A stretch of 64,000 bases of DNA from SZUA-22 sp963751695 (GCA_963751695.1 CAVVVP010000004.1:62001-126000), one strand, 5' to 3'; positions 35,095 through 45,496 are shown, counted from the stretch's first letter. The notes: generated by a model from the letters alone, not told the origin. Program-made: numbers and translations.

Positions 35095-38000
35095 ATGAAA
35101 AAATCTAGAATTAGTAGGAACTTATTTCTATTCACAGCAATTGCTTTATTATCTTGTTCTGAAAGCAATGATATTAGAGTTATCAACTTAGAGTGTGAAT
35201 ATTTGCTGGATCCTATGGGTATCGATGCCGCTTCTCCAAGGTTAGGTTGGAAAATTATAGCAGATCGAAATAATGTAAAGCAAAAAGCATATAGGATTTT
35301 GGCAGCATCAACATTTGAGAATTTAGCTAAAAACTTTGGAGATCTTTGGGATAGTGATACAGTCCTTACAGACAGATCATCACAAATAGTTTATGATGGT
35401 GTTCAATTAGTATCACGTCAAAAAGTATTTTGGAAAGTAAAAGTATGGGATCAAGAAAATACTCAATCTGAATGGAGCAACGTTTCATCTTGGGAAATGG
35501 GATTATTAAATAGTTCTGATTGGAAAGCAAAATGGATTGGAAAGAATGAATTGGAAAAACCAATTGCCGGACAGAATAATCCCGCTCCTTACTTTAGAAA
35601 AGAATTTCAGATCGTTAGTAAACCAAAGAACTCACGAGTTTACATTACTGGTTTAGGATATTATCAATTATACATTAATGGCAAGAAAATTGGCGATCAT
35701 GTTCTTTCACCAAATCAAACCAATTACGATAGAAGACAAGAAAATAGTTTTGAGAATGATAAAATTGCCAACATGTCAACTCGAATATTGTATCAAACAT
35801 TTAACATTTCAGAATATTTGACTGAGGGAAAAAATGTTGCAGCGGTTGTTCTCGGCAATGGTTGGTATTTCCAGACTGAGAGAAAAGAGTATCTACCGAT
35901 GTTTTATGATACTCCAAGATTTATTACTCAAATTGAGATCGATTATAAGGATGGTTCTAAAACTGAAATTGTAAGTGATGAGTCATGGAAAACGGGCATT
36001 GGTCCAATAATGGATAATAATCTTTACATCGGAGAAGTTTATGATGCGCGATTCGAATTAGATGGCTGGAATAAGTTAGAATACAACGATAGTAAATGGG
36101 ATCAAGCTAAAATTGTCAGATCTCCAGAAGGAAAACTTAGTGCTCAAATGTCACCTCCAGATAGGGTTATTGAATCTTTAAGACCAATTTCCATAGAAAA
36201 TACTAAGGAAAATACATTTAGATACGACTTCGGAACTATGTTTTCTGGATGGATAAAACTAAAATTGAAAGGAGAGAGGGGGGCTAAAGTTCAATTAACT
36301 TACTTTGAAGATAGTGGAAATTCATACGGGCAGACGGATACTTATATAATGAAAGGAGATGAAATAGAGGAATGGCAACCCCGATTTACCTGGCATTCAT
36401 TCAGATATGTTGAAATCTCTGGATTGTCATCTGCAATATCACTTGAAAATATTGTTGGGAAAATAGTGCATACAGATGTAAATACATTTGGTGATTTTGA
36501 AAGCTCAAATTTACTTTTCAATCGAATAGCGTCTGACTACAAAAAAACTCAATTAGATAACATGCATGGGGGAGTTACAACTGACTGTCCACACCGAGAG
36601 CGACGCGGATATACTGGTGATGCGCAAATTGCTGCACAAGCTGCAATTTACAGCTTGGATATGAGAAGCTTTTATACAAAATGGTTAAATGATATCGCTG
36701 ATGCTCAAAACAAAGTAACGGGTTATGTTCCTAATACTGTTCCATATCACAGCGGAGGAGGAGGCGTAGCATGGGGCTCAGCTTACATAATTATTCCCTG
36801 GTATATGTATTTGTACTATGGTGATGTTGGAGTACTTGAAGATCATTATGAAGGAATGAGGCATTTTATTAAGTATTTAGAGAACAGAATTGACAAAGAT
36901 GGATTAATTCATATTGATCCAAATGATTATTGGGATCTTGGAGAATGGGTACCTCCTGATCCTACAGAAATACCACGGGTACTTGTTGCATCAGCTTACT
37001 ATTATTATGATCTGGTATTATTAAGTAAAATATCTAGCGTACTTGGGAAAAAAGATGAAGCAGACAGACTGCTCGAAAAATCTGAGTTAGTTAAATTAGC
37101 ATTCAATAAAAAGTTCTATGATTCTGAGAATAAAACATATTCAATTGGAAGGCAAGGAGCGAATATTTTTCCACTTGCTTTTGGTTTAGTTCCGGAGGAT
37201 AAGATAGACGGCGTATTTAAATCTTTAGCGTATAACATCGAAGTTAATACTAGGGGATTTTTTGACACAGGAATGTTGGCAACTCCTTATCTTCTTGAAG
37301 TATTGACAAAATATGGCAGAGCGGATTTAGCATATACCGTAATGAATCGTAGAGACTATCCAAGCTTTGGATACAATATAGAAAGAGGTGCAACGACTCT
37401 GTGGGAAACATGGAGGGGGAATGATTCACATTCTCATCCAATGTTTGGAAGTGTTATAGAATGGTTTTATAAAACATTAGCCGGAATCAATCCTGATGAG
37501 GTGAACCCTGGCTTTAAGCATATCATAATAAAACCAAGCATTATAGGCGAATTGGATTTTGTAAATGGATCTTACAGTTCCGAATATGGAAAAATAATTT
37601 CGAATTGGAAATTGGATGAAGAATTACTAACGCTTAAAGTTAAAATCCCTCCAAACACAACAGCTTCAGTTTTTATTCCTGGCAGGGACAATAAACAAGT
37701 TTTGGTTGATGAAAAGAATGTTGAATTTATTTCTGCTGATCATGGATTACTTCATTACGAAATTCAGTCTGGAGAATACACATTTATATCAAAAGAGATC
37801 TCCAAATATTTTAAAACTCTAATGCTATCGATTCCAGTGATCGACCCTTCAGATTCAACATTGTTTGTGCCTGATTCACTATATGTAAATATTCGTCAAT
37901 ATTCAAAAAATGCTGAAATACGATATACACTGGACGGTACCGAACCCAGTCAAGAATCTTTCCTCTTCACCGAACCTTTTCTTCTTAAAGAGAGTAAAGT

Positions 38001-38502
38001 AATAAAAGCAAGAACATTTAGTGCTGGATCCGAACCAAGTTTTACAAAAACAAACAGAATTGCTTTTATTGATTCACTTAAGAATGGATTGGATTACAAA
38101 TACTATGTTGAAGCATGGAATCGTCTTCCAGAGTTCGATAAATATGTGCCAGTAAGAACTGGGAAAGTTTACAATTTTGATCTTGATGAATTTATAAACT
38201 TGGATGAAAAATTCGGAATCGTTTTTAATGGACTGATTGAAATAAAAACAAGTGGGATATATAACTTTCTACTTATATCAAATGATGGAAGCAAGCTATT
38301 TATTGATGACAAACTAATTTTTAATACTGAAAAGCGGAATACTTTAGCAAGGGAAATGGGGAAAGTAGAATTGAAAGAAGGTAAGCACAAAATTAAGCTG
38401 GAATATTTTCAAGCTGGCGGCGGCAAAGGACTACAAGTATATTATCAAGGTCCAGATATAGATAAACAATTAATACCGGCTGATATCTTATTATCAAACT
38501 AG
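35095..38502 (+). CDS. GH78 alpha-L-rhamnosidase with CHB_HEX_C and PA14 domains
   Basis: A 1135-residue lipoprotein (signal ending ALLSC). N-terminal rhamnosidase domains: LECEYLLDPMGIDAASPRLG (about 24), GLGYYQLYINGKKIGDHVLS, FNISEYLTEGKNVAAVVLGN. The (alpha/alpha)6 catalytic barrel includes TDCPHRERRGYTGDAQIAAQ (about 495), DYWDLGEW and GATTLWETWRG, standard for GH78 active sites. Residues about 912-985 resemble the chitobiase C-terminal domain (IRYTLDGTEPS) and about 995-1130 a PA14 module (YNFLLISNDGSKLFIDD, KIKLEYFQAGGGKGLQ). GH78 hydrolyses terminal alpha-L-rhamnose by inversion. The C-terminal pair is unusual for GH78 and shared with three other proteins here. Confidence 0.95.
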   Translation: MKKSRISRNLFLFTAIALLSCSESNDIRVINLECEYLLDPMGIDAASPRLGWKIIADRNNVKQKAYRILAASTFENLAKNFGDLWDSDTVLTDRSSQIVYDGVQLVSRQKVFWKVKVWDQENTQSEWSNVSSWEMGLLNSSDWKAKWIGKNELEKPIAGQNNPAPYFRKEFQIVSKPKNSRVYITGLGYYQLYINGKKIGDHVLSPNQTNYDRRQENSFENDKIANMSTRILYQTFNISEYLTEGKNVAAVVLGNGWYFQTERKEYLPMFYDTPRFITQIEIDYKDGSKTEIVSDESWKTGIGPIMDNNLYIGEVYDARFELDGWNKLEYNDSKWDQAKIVRSPEGKLSAQMSPPDRVIESLRPISIENTKENTFRYDFGTMFSGWIKLKLKGERGAKVQLTYFEDSGNSYGQTDTYIMKGDEIEEWQPRFTWHSFRYVEISGLSSAISLENIVGKIVHTDVNTFGDFESSNLLFNRIASDYKKTQLDNMHGGVTTDCPHRERRGYTGDAQIAAQAAIYSLDMRSFYTKWLNDIADAQNKVTGYVPNTVPYHSGGGGVAWGSAYIIIPWYMYLYYGDVGVLEDHYEGMRHFIKYLENRIDKDGLIHIDPNDYWDLGEWVPPDPTEIPRVLVASAYYYYDLVLLSKISSVLGKKDEADRLLEKSELVKLAFNKKFYDSENKTYSIGRQGANIFPLAFGLVPEDKIDGVFKSLAYNIEVNTRGFFDTGMLATPYLLEVLTKYGRADLAYTVMNRRDYPSFGYNIERGATTLWETWRGNDSHSHPMFGSVIEWFYKTLAGINPDEVNPGFKHIIIKPSIIGELDFVNGSYSSEYGKIISNWKLDEELLTLKVKIPPNTTASVFIPGRDNKQVLVDEKNVEFISADHGLLHYEIQSGEYTFISKEISKYFKTLMLSIPVIDPSDSTLFVPDSLYVNIRQYSKNAEIRYTLDGTEPSQESFLFTEPFLLKESKVIKARTFSAGSEPSFTKTNRIAFIDSLKNGLDYKYYVEAWNRLPEFDKYVPVRTGKVYNFDLDEFINLDEKFGIVFNGLIEIKTSGIYNFLLISNDGSKLFIDDKLIFNTEKRNTLAREMGKVELKEGKHKIKLEYFQAGGGKGLQVYYQGPDIDKQLIPADILLSN

Positions 38503-38532
38503 TCACTTTCAAATTACAATTCAATTTTTAAC

Positions 38533-38540
38533 AAAAGGAA
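38533..38540 (+). promoter_or_regulatory. Ribosome binding site for a GTG start
   Basis: AAAAGGAA 7 bases before GTG 38548; no ATG gives a comparable lipoprotein signal. Confidence 0.6.
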
Positions 38541-38547
38541 CTTCGAA

Positions 38548-40863
38548 GTGAGTCAAAAATCAAATAGTTGGAAGAAAAAACTTTTAGTATTTGTGGTTCC
38601 GGTTTTATTTGTTGGGTGTGAAACCAAGAATCACAATATCAGTATCATTCCTCAACCCGAAGAGATACAAGTTCAAAGTGGACAATTTACAATTACGCCA
38701 TCAACAATTATCATAGTTGATTCGCCTGATCCGAGAGTAAAAGAGGTTGCAAAGTATTTAATTAACCAATTTAATGGAGTCAGCGGATTTGCACTTAAGA
38801 TTGTAGAAAAGAATCAAAAGAACATTGCTGAAAAATCAATAATTCTTTCAGATCAAAATGTAAATGAAAATTTTGGAAGTGAGGGATATATTTTTAAAAG
38901 CAATCACGAGGGGATAATTATTAAAGGAACAGCACATGGTCTGTTCTATGGTATCCAAACATTATTTCAACTCCTACCACCGGAAATCTATAAAGATAAA
39001 TCAATTGAGAATATTGTTTGGAGTATACCAATAGTTAAAATACAGGATAAACCAAGATTTAAATGGCGTGGAATGCACCTTGATGTTGGCCGTCATATGT
39101 TTCCAGTCTCATTCATCAAACAGTATATAGATTATATCGCCATGCACAAGATGAATACATTTCATTGGCACTTAACGGAAGATCAAGGTTGGCGCATCGA
39201 GATAAAAAAATATCCTAAGTTGACTGAAATAGGTTCATGGAGAAAAGGAACTCAAATTGGTAAAACCAAAGAAATTGATAATATTCCCTATGGTGGTTTC
39301 TATACCCAGGACGAGATAAAAGAGATTGTAAGTTATGCTGCAGATAGGTTTATTAATGTTGTACCAGAAATTGAAATGCCAGGTCATTCAGTTGCTGCAT
39401 TAACTTCGTATCCACATTTGTCTTGCACAGGAGGTCCATTTGAGGTTAGAACTTTGTGGGGCATTGACGATGATATTTACTGTGCAGGAAATGATTCTGT
39501 GTTCACATTTCTTAAAAATGTTTTAGAGGAAGTTATCGATCTGTTCCCATCAAAATATATCCATATCGGTGGCGATGAAGCTCCAAAAGCCAGATGGGAA
39601 AAATGTTCAAAATGTCAGCGGCGAATTAGAAAAGAAGGATTGCATGATGAACACGAACTTCAGAGTTACTTTATTACACGAATTGAAAAGTTCTTGAATT
39701 CAAAAGGAAGACAGATTATTGGATGGGATGAAATTCTTGAAGGAGGACTAGCTCCCAATGCTGCAGTTATGTCTTGGCGCGGAATTGATGGTGGAATAGA
39801 AGCAGCAAAACAATATCATAATGTTGTTATGACTCCGACAGATTACTGCTATTTTGATTATTATCAAGCTCCTCCTGAAAATGAGCCATTGGCAATTGGA
39901 GGTTTTCTAACTCTAGAAAAGGTCTATAGTTTTGAACCAGTACCCGAGAAATTAAATTCGGATGAGAAAAAATATATAATTGGAGTGCAGGCCAATCAAT
40001 GGACAGAGTATATTGCAACTCCTGAGTTAGCAGAATATATGACCATTCCACGATTGAGCGCTCTTTCCGAAATAGCATGGTCTCCCAAGGAGAAGCGTGA
40101 CTATTCTGATTTCATGAATAGAATGAGCACACAATATAGACGGTTTGATGAACTTGGTGTGAACTATCATTGGCCATATCTGGAAGGTTTGAAGCCAAAG
40201 AATGTATTTATAAATAGTTCAGAACTCAATTTAGTTTCAAAAATAGATGATTCTGAAATTAGATACACAACTGATGGAACAAATCCATCACAAAAGTCAA
40301 AACTCTATTCTGTTCCTATCAAGATTTCTGAAACCATGGAAATAAGAATTAAGGAATTTGCATCAAATGGTAAAAGCAGTACAATTTACTCAACTTACTA
40401 TGTTAAAGAGATTCCAATGAATCCCATTACAGTTGATACTGGTGAAGGTGGTATAAGTTTTGAATATTATGAAATTACTCAACCAATATATTCAGTGCTT
40501 GAATTAAGTACTTTAGAACCAAAATCAAATGGTAAATTAGATAAGATCCAGTTTCCATTCCCAGACAATGAATTAGCAGAAATGTTTGGAATAAACTTTA
40601 GTGGTTACATAAGAATTCACAAAGAAGATGTTTATACATTCGGCGTTAACTCAAATGATGGAAGCCAGCTGTATATCGCTGATAGACTTGTTGTTGATAA
40701 TGATGGAGAGCATGGTGCATATGAGAAAGAAGGACAAATAGCATTAAAAAAAGGAATTCATAAAATCAGAATTCTTTACTTCCAAGCTGGAGGGGAAAAA
40801 GAACTTGAAGTTTCGATCAAAGATAATGAGACTGGAATAATGGACAGGTTGGATATCTTATGA
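38548..40863 (+). CDS. GH20 beta-N-acetylhexosaminidase with CHB_HEX_C and PA14 domains
   Basis: A 771-residue lipoprotein (signal ending LFVGC), GTG start. Residues about 30-165 are the GH20b N-domain (NISIIPQPEEIQVQSGQFTI; GIIIKGTAHGLFYGIQTLFQ). The barrel follows: FKWRGMHLDVGRHMFP, MNTFHWHLTEDQGWRIEI, PEIEMPGHSVAAL and IHIGGDEAPKARW with catalytic D343-E344, then IIGWDEILEGG and VQANQWTEYI. Residues about 548-625 look like CHB_HEX_C (IRYTTDGTNPS), and about 631-760 a PA14 domain (YTFGVNSNDGSQLYIAD). GH20 releases terminal GlcNAc or GalNAc by substrate-assisted catalysis. GH20 natively carries CHB_HEX_C, so it may be the source of the cassette in the other enzymes. Confidence 0.95.
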   Translation: MSQKSNSWKKKLLVFVVPVLFVGCETKNHNISIIPQPEEIQVQSGQFTITPSTIIIVDSPDPRVKEVAKYLINQFNGVSGFALKIVEKNQKNIAEKSIILSDQNVNENFGSEGYIFKSNHEGIIIKGTAHGLFYGIQTLFQLLPPEIYKDKSIENIVWSIPIVKIQDKPRFKWRGMHLDVGRHMFPVSFIKQYIDYIAMHKMNTFHWHLTEDQGWRIEIKKYPKLTEIGSWRKGTQIGKTKEIDNIPYGGFYTQDEIKEIVSYAADRFINVVPEIEMPGHSVAALTSYPHLSCTGGPFEVRTLWGIDDDIYCAGNDSVFTFLKNVLEEVIDLFPSKYIHIGGDEAPKARWEKCSKCQRRIRKEGLHDEHELQSYFITRIEKFLNSKGRQIIGWDEILEGGLAPNAAVMSWRGIDGGIEAAKQYHNVVMTPTDYCYFDYYQAPPENEPLAIGGFLTLEKVYSFEPVPEKLNSDEKKYIIGVQANQWTEYIATPELAEYMTIPRLSALSEIAWSPKEKRDYSDFMNRMSTQYRRFDELGVNYHWPYLEGLKPKNVFINSSELNLVSKIDDSEIRYTTDGTNPSQKSKLYSVPIKISETMEIRIKEFASNGKSSTIYSTYYVKEIPMNPITVDTGEGGISFEYYEITQPIYSVLELSTLEPKSNGKLDKIQFPFPDNELAEMFGINFSGYIRIHKEDVYTFGVNSNDGSQLYIADRLVVDNDGEHGAYEKEGQIALKKGIHKIRILYFQAGGEKELEVSIKDNETGIMDRLDIL

Positions 40864-41846
40864 AAACAAAAATAAATTGGGGAATATTAGGAACTGCGAA
40901 TATTGCAATTGAACAGGTCATCCCCGCCTTGATGAATTGTGAGCATAGCAGGGTGCATGCAATTTCCTCAAGAAGCTATGACAAAGCTAAAAAAGTTACT
41001 GATAGATTCAGTATTGAGAAATGTTTTGGAACATACGAAGAGATGCTAAATGACGAGGAGGTTGAGGCAATATATATTCCGCTTCCAAATCATCTTCATG
41101 TCCCGTGGGCCATTGAGGCTCTTCGTGCTGGAAAACATGTGCTGGTAGAAAAACCTATCGGTTTAAGCAGCACCGAAGCTGAATCTCTGTTGGAAGAATC
41201 ATATAAACATCCCCACCTCAAAATTATGGAAGCCTTTATGTACAGGCATCATCCTCAGTGGATAAAAGCAAAAGAGTTAGTAGAAAGTGGGGAAATTGGA
41301 GATATAAAATCAATTCAATCATCTTTTTCATTTTTTGATGACAACGCAAATAGTATTGTAAATAAAAAAAAGTATGGAGGGGGAAGTCTTATGGATATTG
41401 GATGTTACCCAATCTCACTCTCCCGATACATTTTTGATTCTGAACCAGAGCATGTACTTGGAACAATCGAATACCATCCAGAATTTGATGTTGATTCTGT
41501 TGCGACTGCAATTCTAAAATTCAATGGAGGAACATCTTCATTCTTCTCATCTATTCAGCTTCAAGAACATCAACAAGCTCAAATATTTGGGACGAAAGGT
41601 GAAATTGAATTTGAGATTCCATTTAATCCAATTGCAAACAAGCCGTCCAAAATATTTTTATACAGAAATAGTAAAATAGAAGAAATAGTTCTTGATCCTT
41701 GTGATCAATATACAATTCAAGCTGATCTATTCTCGCTTGCGATTTTAAATGATACAGAAGCACCAACGTCGTTGCGGGATGCAGTAAAGAATATGAGAGT
41801 TATAGAAAGAATAATTGAAAGTGATAAACTTGGAGAGTGGAGATAG
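40860..41846 (+). CDS. Gfo/Idh/MocA family oxidoreductase (cytoplasmic)
   Basis: A 328-residue NAD(P)-dependent dehydrogenase. The start ATG overlaps the GH20 stop (TTATGA), indicating translational coupling. Motifs: NWGILGTANIAIEQVIPALM, AISSRSYDKAKKVTDRF, IYIPLPNHLHVPWAIEALRAGKHVLVEKP (only the first part is needed for recognition), KIMEAFMYRHHPQW and GGGSLMDIGCYPISLSRYIF. This is the glucose-fructose oxidoreductase/dihydrodiol-dehydrogenase-like branch, like the gene at 15975 but with the normal EKP. It lacks a signal peptide, so it acts on imported sugar derivatives. Substrate unknown. Confidence 0.9.
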   Translation: MKTKINWGILGTANIAIEQVIPALMNCEHSRVHAISSRSYDKAKKVTDRFSIEKCFGTYEEMLNDEEVEAIYIPLPNHLHVPWAIEALRAGKHVLVEKPIGLSSTEAESLLEESYKHPHLKIMEAFMYRHHPQWIKAKELVESGEIGDIKSIQSSFSFFDDNANSIVNKKKYGGGSLMDIGCYPISLSRYIFDSEPEHVLGTIEYHPEFDVDSVATAILKFNGGTSSFFSSIQLQEHQQAQIFGTKGEIEFEIPFNPIANKPSKIFLYRNSKIEEIVLDPCDQYTIQADLFSLAILNDTEAPTSLRDAVKNMRVIERIIESDKLGEWR

Positions 41847-41850
41847 TTAT

Positions 41851-44061
41851 ATGAAAAAGAATATTATCCTATTGTTAGTATTTATCGTTTCGATTATTTC
41901 TGCACAAGTTGAAGATGAGCCCTTCATTCAAGAATACCATAAACCTTATCCATTAGAAACAGAAAAACAAAATGATGTAAGAACGATAGTTGTAGATGAA
42001 TCTAATAATGTTTGGGCCGGCACAAAAGCTGGTTTACTCAATTTAGACAACAGCAGAAAAGAATGGATTGCAGTGCTGGATTCTTCAGATCAAGGCCCCA
42101 TTAATGATCTTTTTATTGATTCTGAAGGAACAATTTGGGTGGCAGCTTGGAATGGTCTCTTTAATATTGGTAATGACAAAATCAGTAAAATCCACGATGT
42201 TAAAGGTCCCATAGGAGTTGTCAGTCAAATAGATGGGAAAATATTAGCGATGGGCCCATATGGAATATGGAAGTTAGAGAATAACAATTGGAAGGAGCAT
42301 GACCTAACATATTCAAAAGCAGTCCGAGAATTAATCCCAGCTAGTAAAGGCGGTTATTATCTAGCAACTGGAAAAGGTCTATATCATCAAACATCTTCTG
42401 GTGTTGATCTGTTTCAAAATGAAGATGAGATACTAAGTGATAATTTGTCTGGACTTGCGTATTCTGATAATGGCGAACTATGGGTTGGAGGATTAGGAGG
42501 TCTCTCAATTTATCAAAACAATAAATGGATTAAAACCTTTACTCCAAAAGATGGATTGCCAACAGCCTGGGTTACGTCGGTTAGTAAATCTATTGATGGC
42601 ACAATGTGGGTAGGAACCACTTTAGGTGTAACTAGATATGATGGATCTTCATGGTCTTTAAGGCATAGTCGTAGGTGGCTTTTAAGTGATGATGTTAGAG
42701 ATATCTCCTTTGATTCCCAAAACAACGCTTGGATTGCCACATCCAAAGGTGTAAGTGCAATCATGAAGAAGAAAATAAATTTGAGACAAAAAGCAGGTCA
42801 TTACTACGGAATTATGCAACGAAGACACATACGCGCACCTTATTTTGTCGAGTCGTGTAGGTTCAAAGTAGCTGGTGACACAACTAGTTGGTTTCCGCGG
42901 GATGATGATAATGATGGACAATACACTAGCATGTATCTGGCAATGGAATCTTACAAATACGCAGTTACTAAAGATCCAGAAGCAAAAGAAAATGCTCGTA
43001 GTGCTTTTAGCGCTTTAAAATATTTGCAAACTGTTACTGAAACTGACGGATTTGTTGCACGGACAGTAATCCCGTCAAATTGGGATCGAATGGCCGATGC
43101 CAACAGAACAATAAGTGACAAACAATGGGCTGAAATAATTTTAGAAGAACCAAGGGAATCCAGAGTAGAGGATATGTGGCTGCCCAGTAGTGATGGAAAT
43201 TGGCTTTGGAAAAGAGGAACAAGCAGTGATGAAATTACTGGACATATGTATGGTTATTACATTTACTATGAGCTTGCAGCTGAAGGAGAGGAAAAAAAGC
43301 AAGTGGGAGATCAGATTCTGAAAATTGTTGATCATATTGTTGACAATGGATATGTATTGGTTGATATTGATGGAAAACACACAAAGTGGGGAGTCTGGGC
43401 ACCCGAGTATCTAAACGACAAACCTGACTGGGCAACAGAGAGAGGAATAAATTCAGTAGAAATTCTATCTTATTTAAAACTTGCATATCATGTGAGTGGG
43501 GACGAAAAATATCAAAAGGAATTCTACAAATTATATAATGATTATGGGTATCGAGATAATATTTTGAAAGCGAAAAGTACGATAAAGTCGTGGAGAACAT
43601 ATATCGACGATGAATTATTAGCTCTTGCTTATCCTGTGTTGATGGATCAAGAAACGGATCCAGAAGTTAAAAATCGTATAGAGCAGAGTGTTCATCAGTG
43701 GTATAGTGTATTAAAGAATGACGACAATCCATATTTCTATTTCTTATACAATGGACTAACAAGTCAAAAATTGAATTTAGAAAGATCCCTATTCATTTTA
43801 CGAGATAATCCACTTGATTTAATTGGATGGAAAATTGATAATTCTAAGCGAGAAGACCTACATTTAACTCGCGAACCAATTTTGGAAGATCTACAAACCA
43901 ATAAACTAGTTCCACCCAGCGAAAGAAGTATAATGAGGTGGGATCGTAATCCTTGGTTAGCGGATACGGGAGATGGTGGATACTCTGAAAGAGATGGAGT
44001 AGCATGGATGCTTGCCTATTGGACTGGACGTTACTATGATTTAATTTACAATAGTCAATAG
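41851..44061 (+). CDS. Sensor-type beta-propeller fused to an alpha/alpha-toroid-like domain (family copy 2)
   Basis: A 736-residue secreted protein read from ATG 41851 (signal ending SIISAQ); a frame from 41815 would run into the previous gene. The propeller (about 30-300) has the clearest blades of the four copies: TIVVDESNNVWAGTKAGLL, LFIDSEGTIWVAAWNGLFNI, LAYSDNGELWVGGLGGLSIY, SIDGTMWVGTTLGVTRYDG and FDSQNNAWIATSKGVSAI. A linker with LRQKAGHYYGIMQRRH leads to the helical domain with DNDGQYTSMY, KRGTSSDEITGHMYGYY, HTKWGVWAPEY, RGINSVEILSYLKLAYHVSG and the end GVAWMLAYWTGRYYDLI. No transmembrane segment or kinase. Paralogues: 20602, 53565, 60195. Confidence 0.82.
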   Translation: MKKNIILLLVFIVSIISAQVEDEPFIQEYHKPYPLETEKQNDVRTIVVDESNNVWAGTKAGLLNLDNSRKEWIAVLDSSDQGPINDLFIDSEGTIWVAAWNGLFNIGNDKISKIHDVKGPIGVVSQIDGKILAMGPYGIWKLENNNWKEHDLTYSKAVRELIPASKGGYYLATGKGLYHQTSSGVDLFQNEDEILSDNLSGLAYSDNGELWVGGLGGLSIYQNNKWIKTFTPKDGLPTAWVTSVSKSIDGTMWVGTTLGVTRYDGSSWSLRHSRRWLLSDDVRDISFDSQNNAWIATSKGVSAIMKKKINLRQKAGHYYGIMQRRHIRAPYFVESCRFKVAGDTTSWFPRDDDNDGQYTSMYLAMESYKYAVTKDPEAKENARSAFSALKYLQTVTETDGFVARTVIPSNWDRMADANRTISDKQWAEIILEEPRESRVEDMWLPSSDGNWLWKRGTSSDEITGHMYGYYIYYELAAEGEEKKQVGDQILKIVDHIVDNGYVLVDIDGKHTKWGVWAPEYLNDKPDWATERGINSVEILSYLKLAYHVSGDEKYQKEFYKLYNDYGYRDNILKAKSTIKSWRTYIDDELLALAYPVLMDQETDPEVKNRIEQSVHQWYSVLKNDDNPYFYFLYNGLTSQKLNLERSLFILRDNPLDLIGWKIDNSKREDLHLTREPILEDLQTNKLVPPSERSIMRWDRNPWLADTGDGGYSERDGVAWMLAYWTGRYYDLIYNSQ

Positions 44062-44107
44062 AAAATGCTATAGTTTAAGGTTTATTTCAAGTTACTTGTA
44101 ACGAATT

Positions 44108-45460
44108 ATGAATAGACATATAATTTTGAGTTCACTGTGCTTATTGCTCTCTTGTAACGGAGTGGTCGAGGAAGTACAAATATCAAACGATTATCAAAAA
44201 AATTTCGATTTGGATGGCAGACACAATTTTTCTCCTGATGATAGGTGGCTCGTATATGATACAAGACCAATTAAAGGAGGCATTGATGAATGTAAAACTA
44301 TCGAAAAAATTAATATTGAAACTGGCGAAATTTTAATTCTTTATAATACAAATGTTCCCATTAGGTATGGTCCTGGTGTGGGTGCAGCTAGTTACAACCC
44401 TCTTGAAGAAAGGATAATATTTATCCACGGATTGCAGAACAATAATGTGGAACGCCCTTATGAACAATGGCGCAGAACAGGCGTAATCATTGATGAGAAT
44501 CGTTTGGAAACGCCAATATTTATGGATGCTCGAGATGTATCCGATCCATATACACCTGGAGCGCTGCGTGGGGGCACACATGACCACGAATGGAGTGGAG
44601 ATGGTAAGTGGATTGGCTTTACCTACAATGATGCAGTTATGAAGGAATTAGAGGATAGAACTGGAGAACAATGGAATTTAAGAACTATTGGAGTTTCAAA
44701 ACCAATTAGAGAAGTAAAAGTTGATCATAGTGATGACGAAAATGTTGATGGCAAATGGTTTTCCGTTCTTGTTGTCAGCGTAGTACCAAATCCCACTCCA
44801 GGTTCAGATCAAATTAGTTACGCTGCCGGTGACAGTTGGATCGGCTCACAAGGATACCAAGACCAGAATAAGAAATGGCAAAGAGCAAGAGCTTTTCTAG
44901 GCACTGTTCGAAATAATATGGGAAAACCTATTGATGAAGTATTTGTTGTTGATATTCCAGAAATAATTGATAAGCCTAGCAATTTAGGTCCACTTGAAGG
45001 TACTCTCTCTACTTTTCCTAATCCACCTGAAGGGACATTACAGAGACGTTTAACATTTACGGCAGATACTAAGTATCCTGGCTGTCTTGGAACGTTACGT
45101 TGCTCAAAAGATGGGAATTTAATTGCATATCGTAAAAAAGATGATGATGGTATCATTCAAGTGTTTTTAATTTCTCCACTTGGTGGGAAATCTGCACAAG
45201 TAACTCATCATAAATCTGATGTTCAAAGTCCAGTCAGGTGGAGTCCAAATGGAGAATACATATACTATGTAAATGATAACAGTATTATCAAATGTAATGT
45301 TGAATCTGGAACAACAGCAAGATTGACTAAAAAGAGTATAGAATCACCATTAAATATTGTATTGTCCAACAATGGAAAAATAATGGCATTCAACAGGCAA
45401 GTAGAAGCCTATAGTGGTAATGTAATGACTAAACAAATATTCAAAATATCAGTTGAATAA
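44108..45460 (+). CDS. DUF3748 (YidR-like) beta-propeller lipoprotein
   Basis: A 450-residue lipoprotein (signal ending LLLSC). The sequence follows the E. coli YidR/DUF3748 pattern: NFSPDDRWLVYDTRP, TIEKINIETGEI, RIIFIHGLQN, DARDVSDPYTPGALRGGTHD, WIGFTYNDAVM and PTPGSDQISYAAGDSWIG, then TolB-like blades including LISPLGGKSAQVTHHKSDVQ. YidR itself has no firm function. Upstream, GTTACTTGTAAC (44091-44102) is an imperfectly spaced inverted repeat just before the start, which may be chance. Its role in the locus is unknown; a periplasmic binding or surface-sensing propeller is plausible. Confidence 0.85.
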   Translation: MNRHIILSSLCLLLSCNGVVEEVQISNDYQKNFDLDGRHNFSPDDRWLVYDTRPIKGGIDECKTIEKINIETGEILILYNTNVPIRYGPGVGAASYNPLEERIIFIHGLQNNNVERPYEQWRRTGVIIDENRLETPIFMDARDVSDPYTPGALRGGTHDHEWSGDGKWIGFTYNDAVMKELEDRTGEQWNLRTIGVSKPIREVKVDHSDDENVDGKWFSVLVVSVVPNPTPGSDQISYAAGDSWIGSQGYQDQNKKWQRARAFLGTVRNNMGKPIDEVFVVDIPEIIDKPSNLGPLEGTLSTFPNPPEGTLQRRLTFTADTKYPGCLGTLRCSKDGNLIAYRKKDDDGIIQVFLISPLGGKSAQVTHHKSDVQSPVRWSPNGEYIYYVNDNSIIKCNVESGTTARLTKKSIESPLNIVLSNNGKIMAFNRQVEAYSGNVMTKQIFKISVE

Positions 45461-45496
45461 TCCATTCGTTAATGATATAAAATTGGAGTGACAGAA

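Noticed and set aside
44091..44102. GTTACTTGTAAC inverted repeat before the DUF3748 gene as an operator
   Set aside because: Arms of five bases around a two-base gap are expected by chance in sequence of this composition; no second copy noticed.
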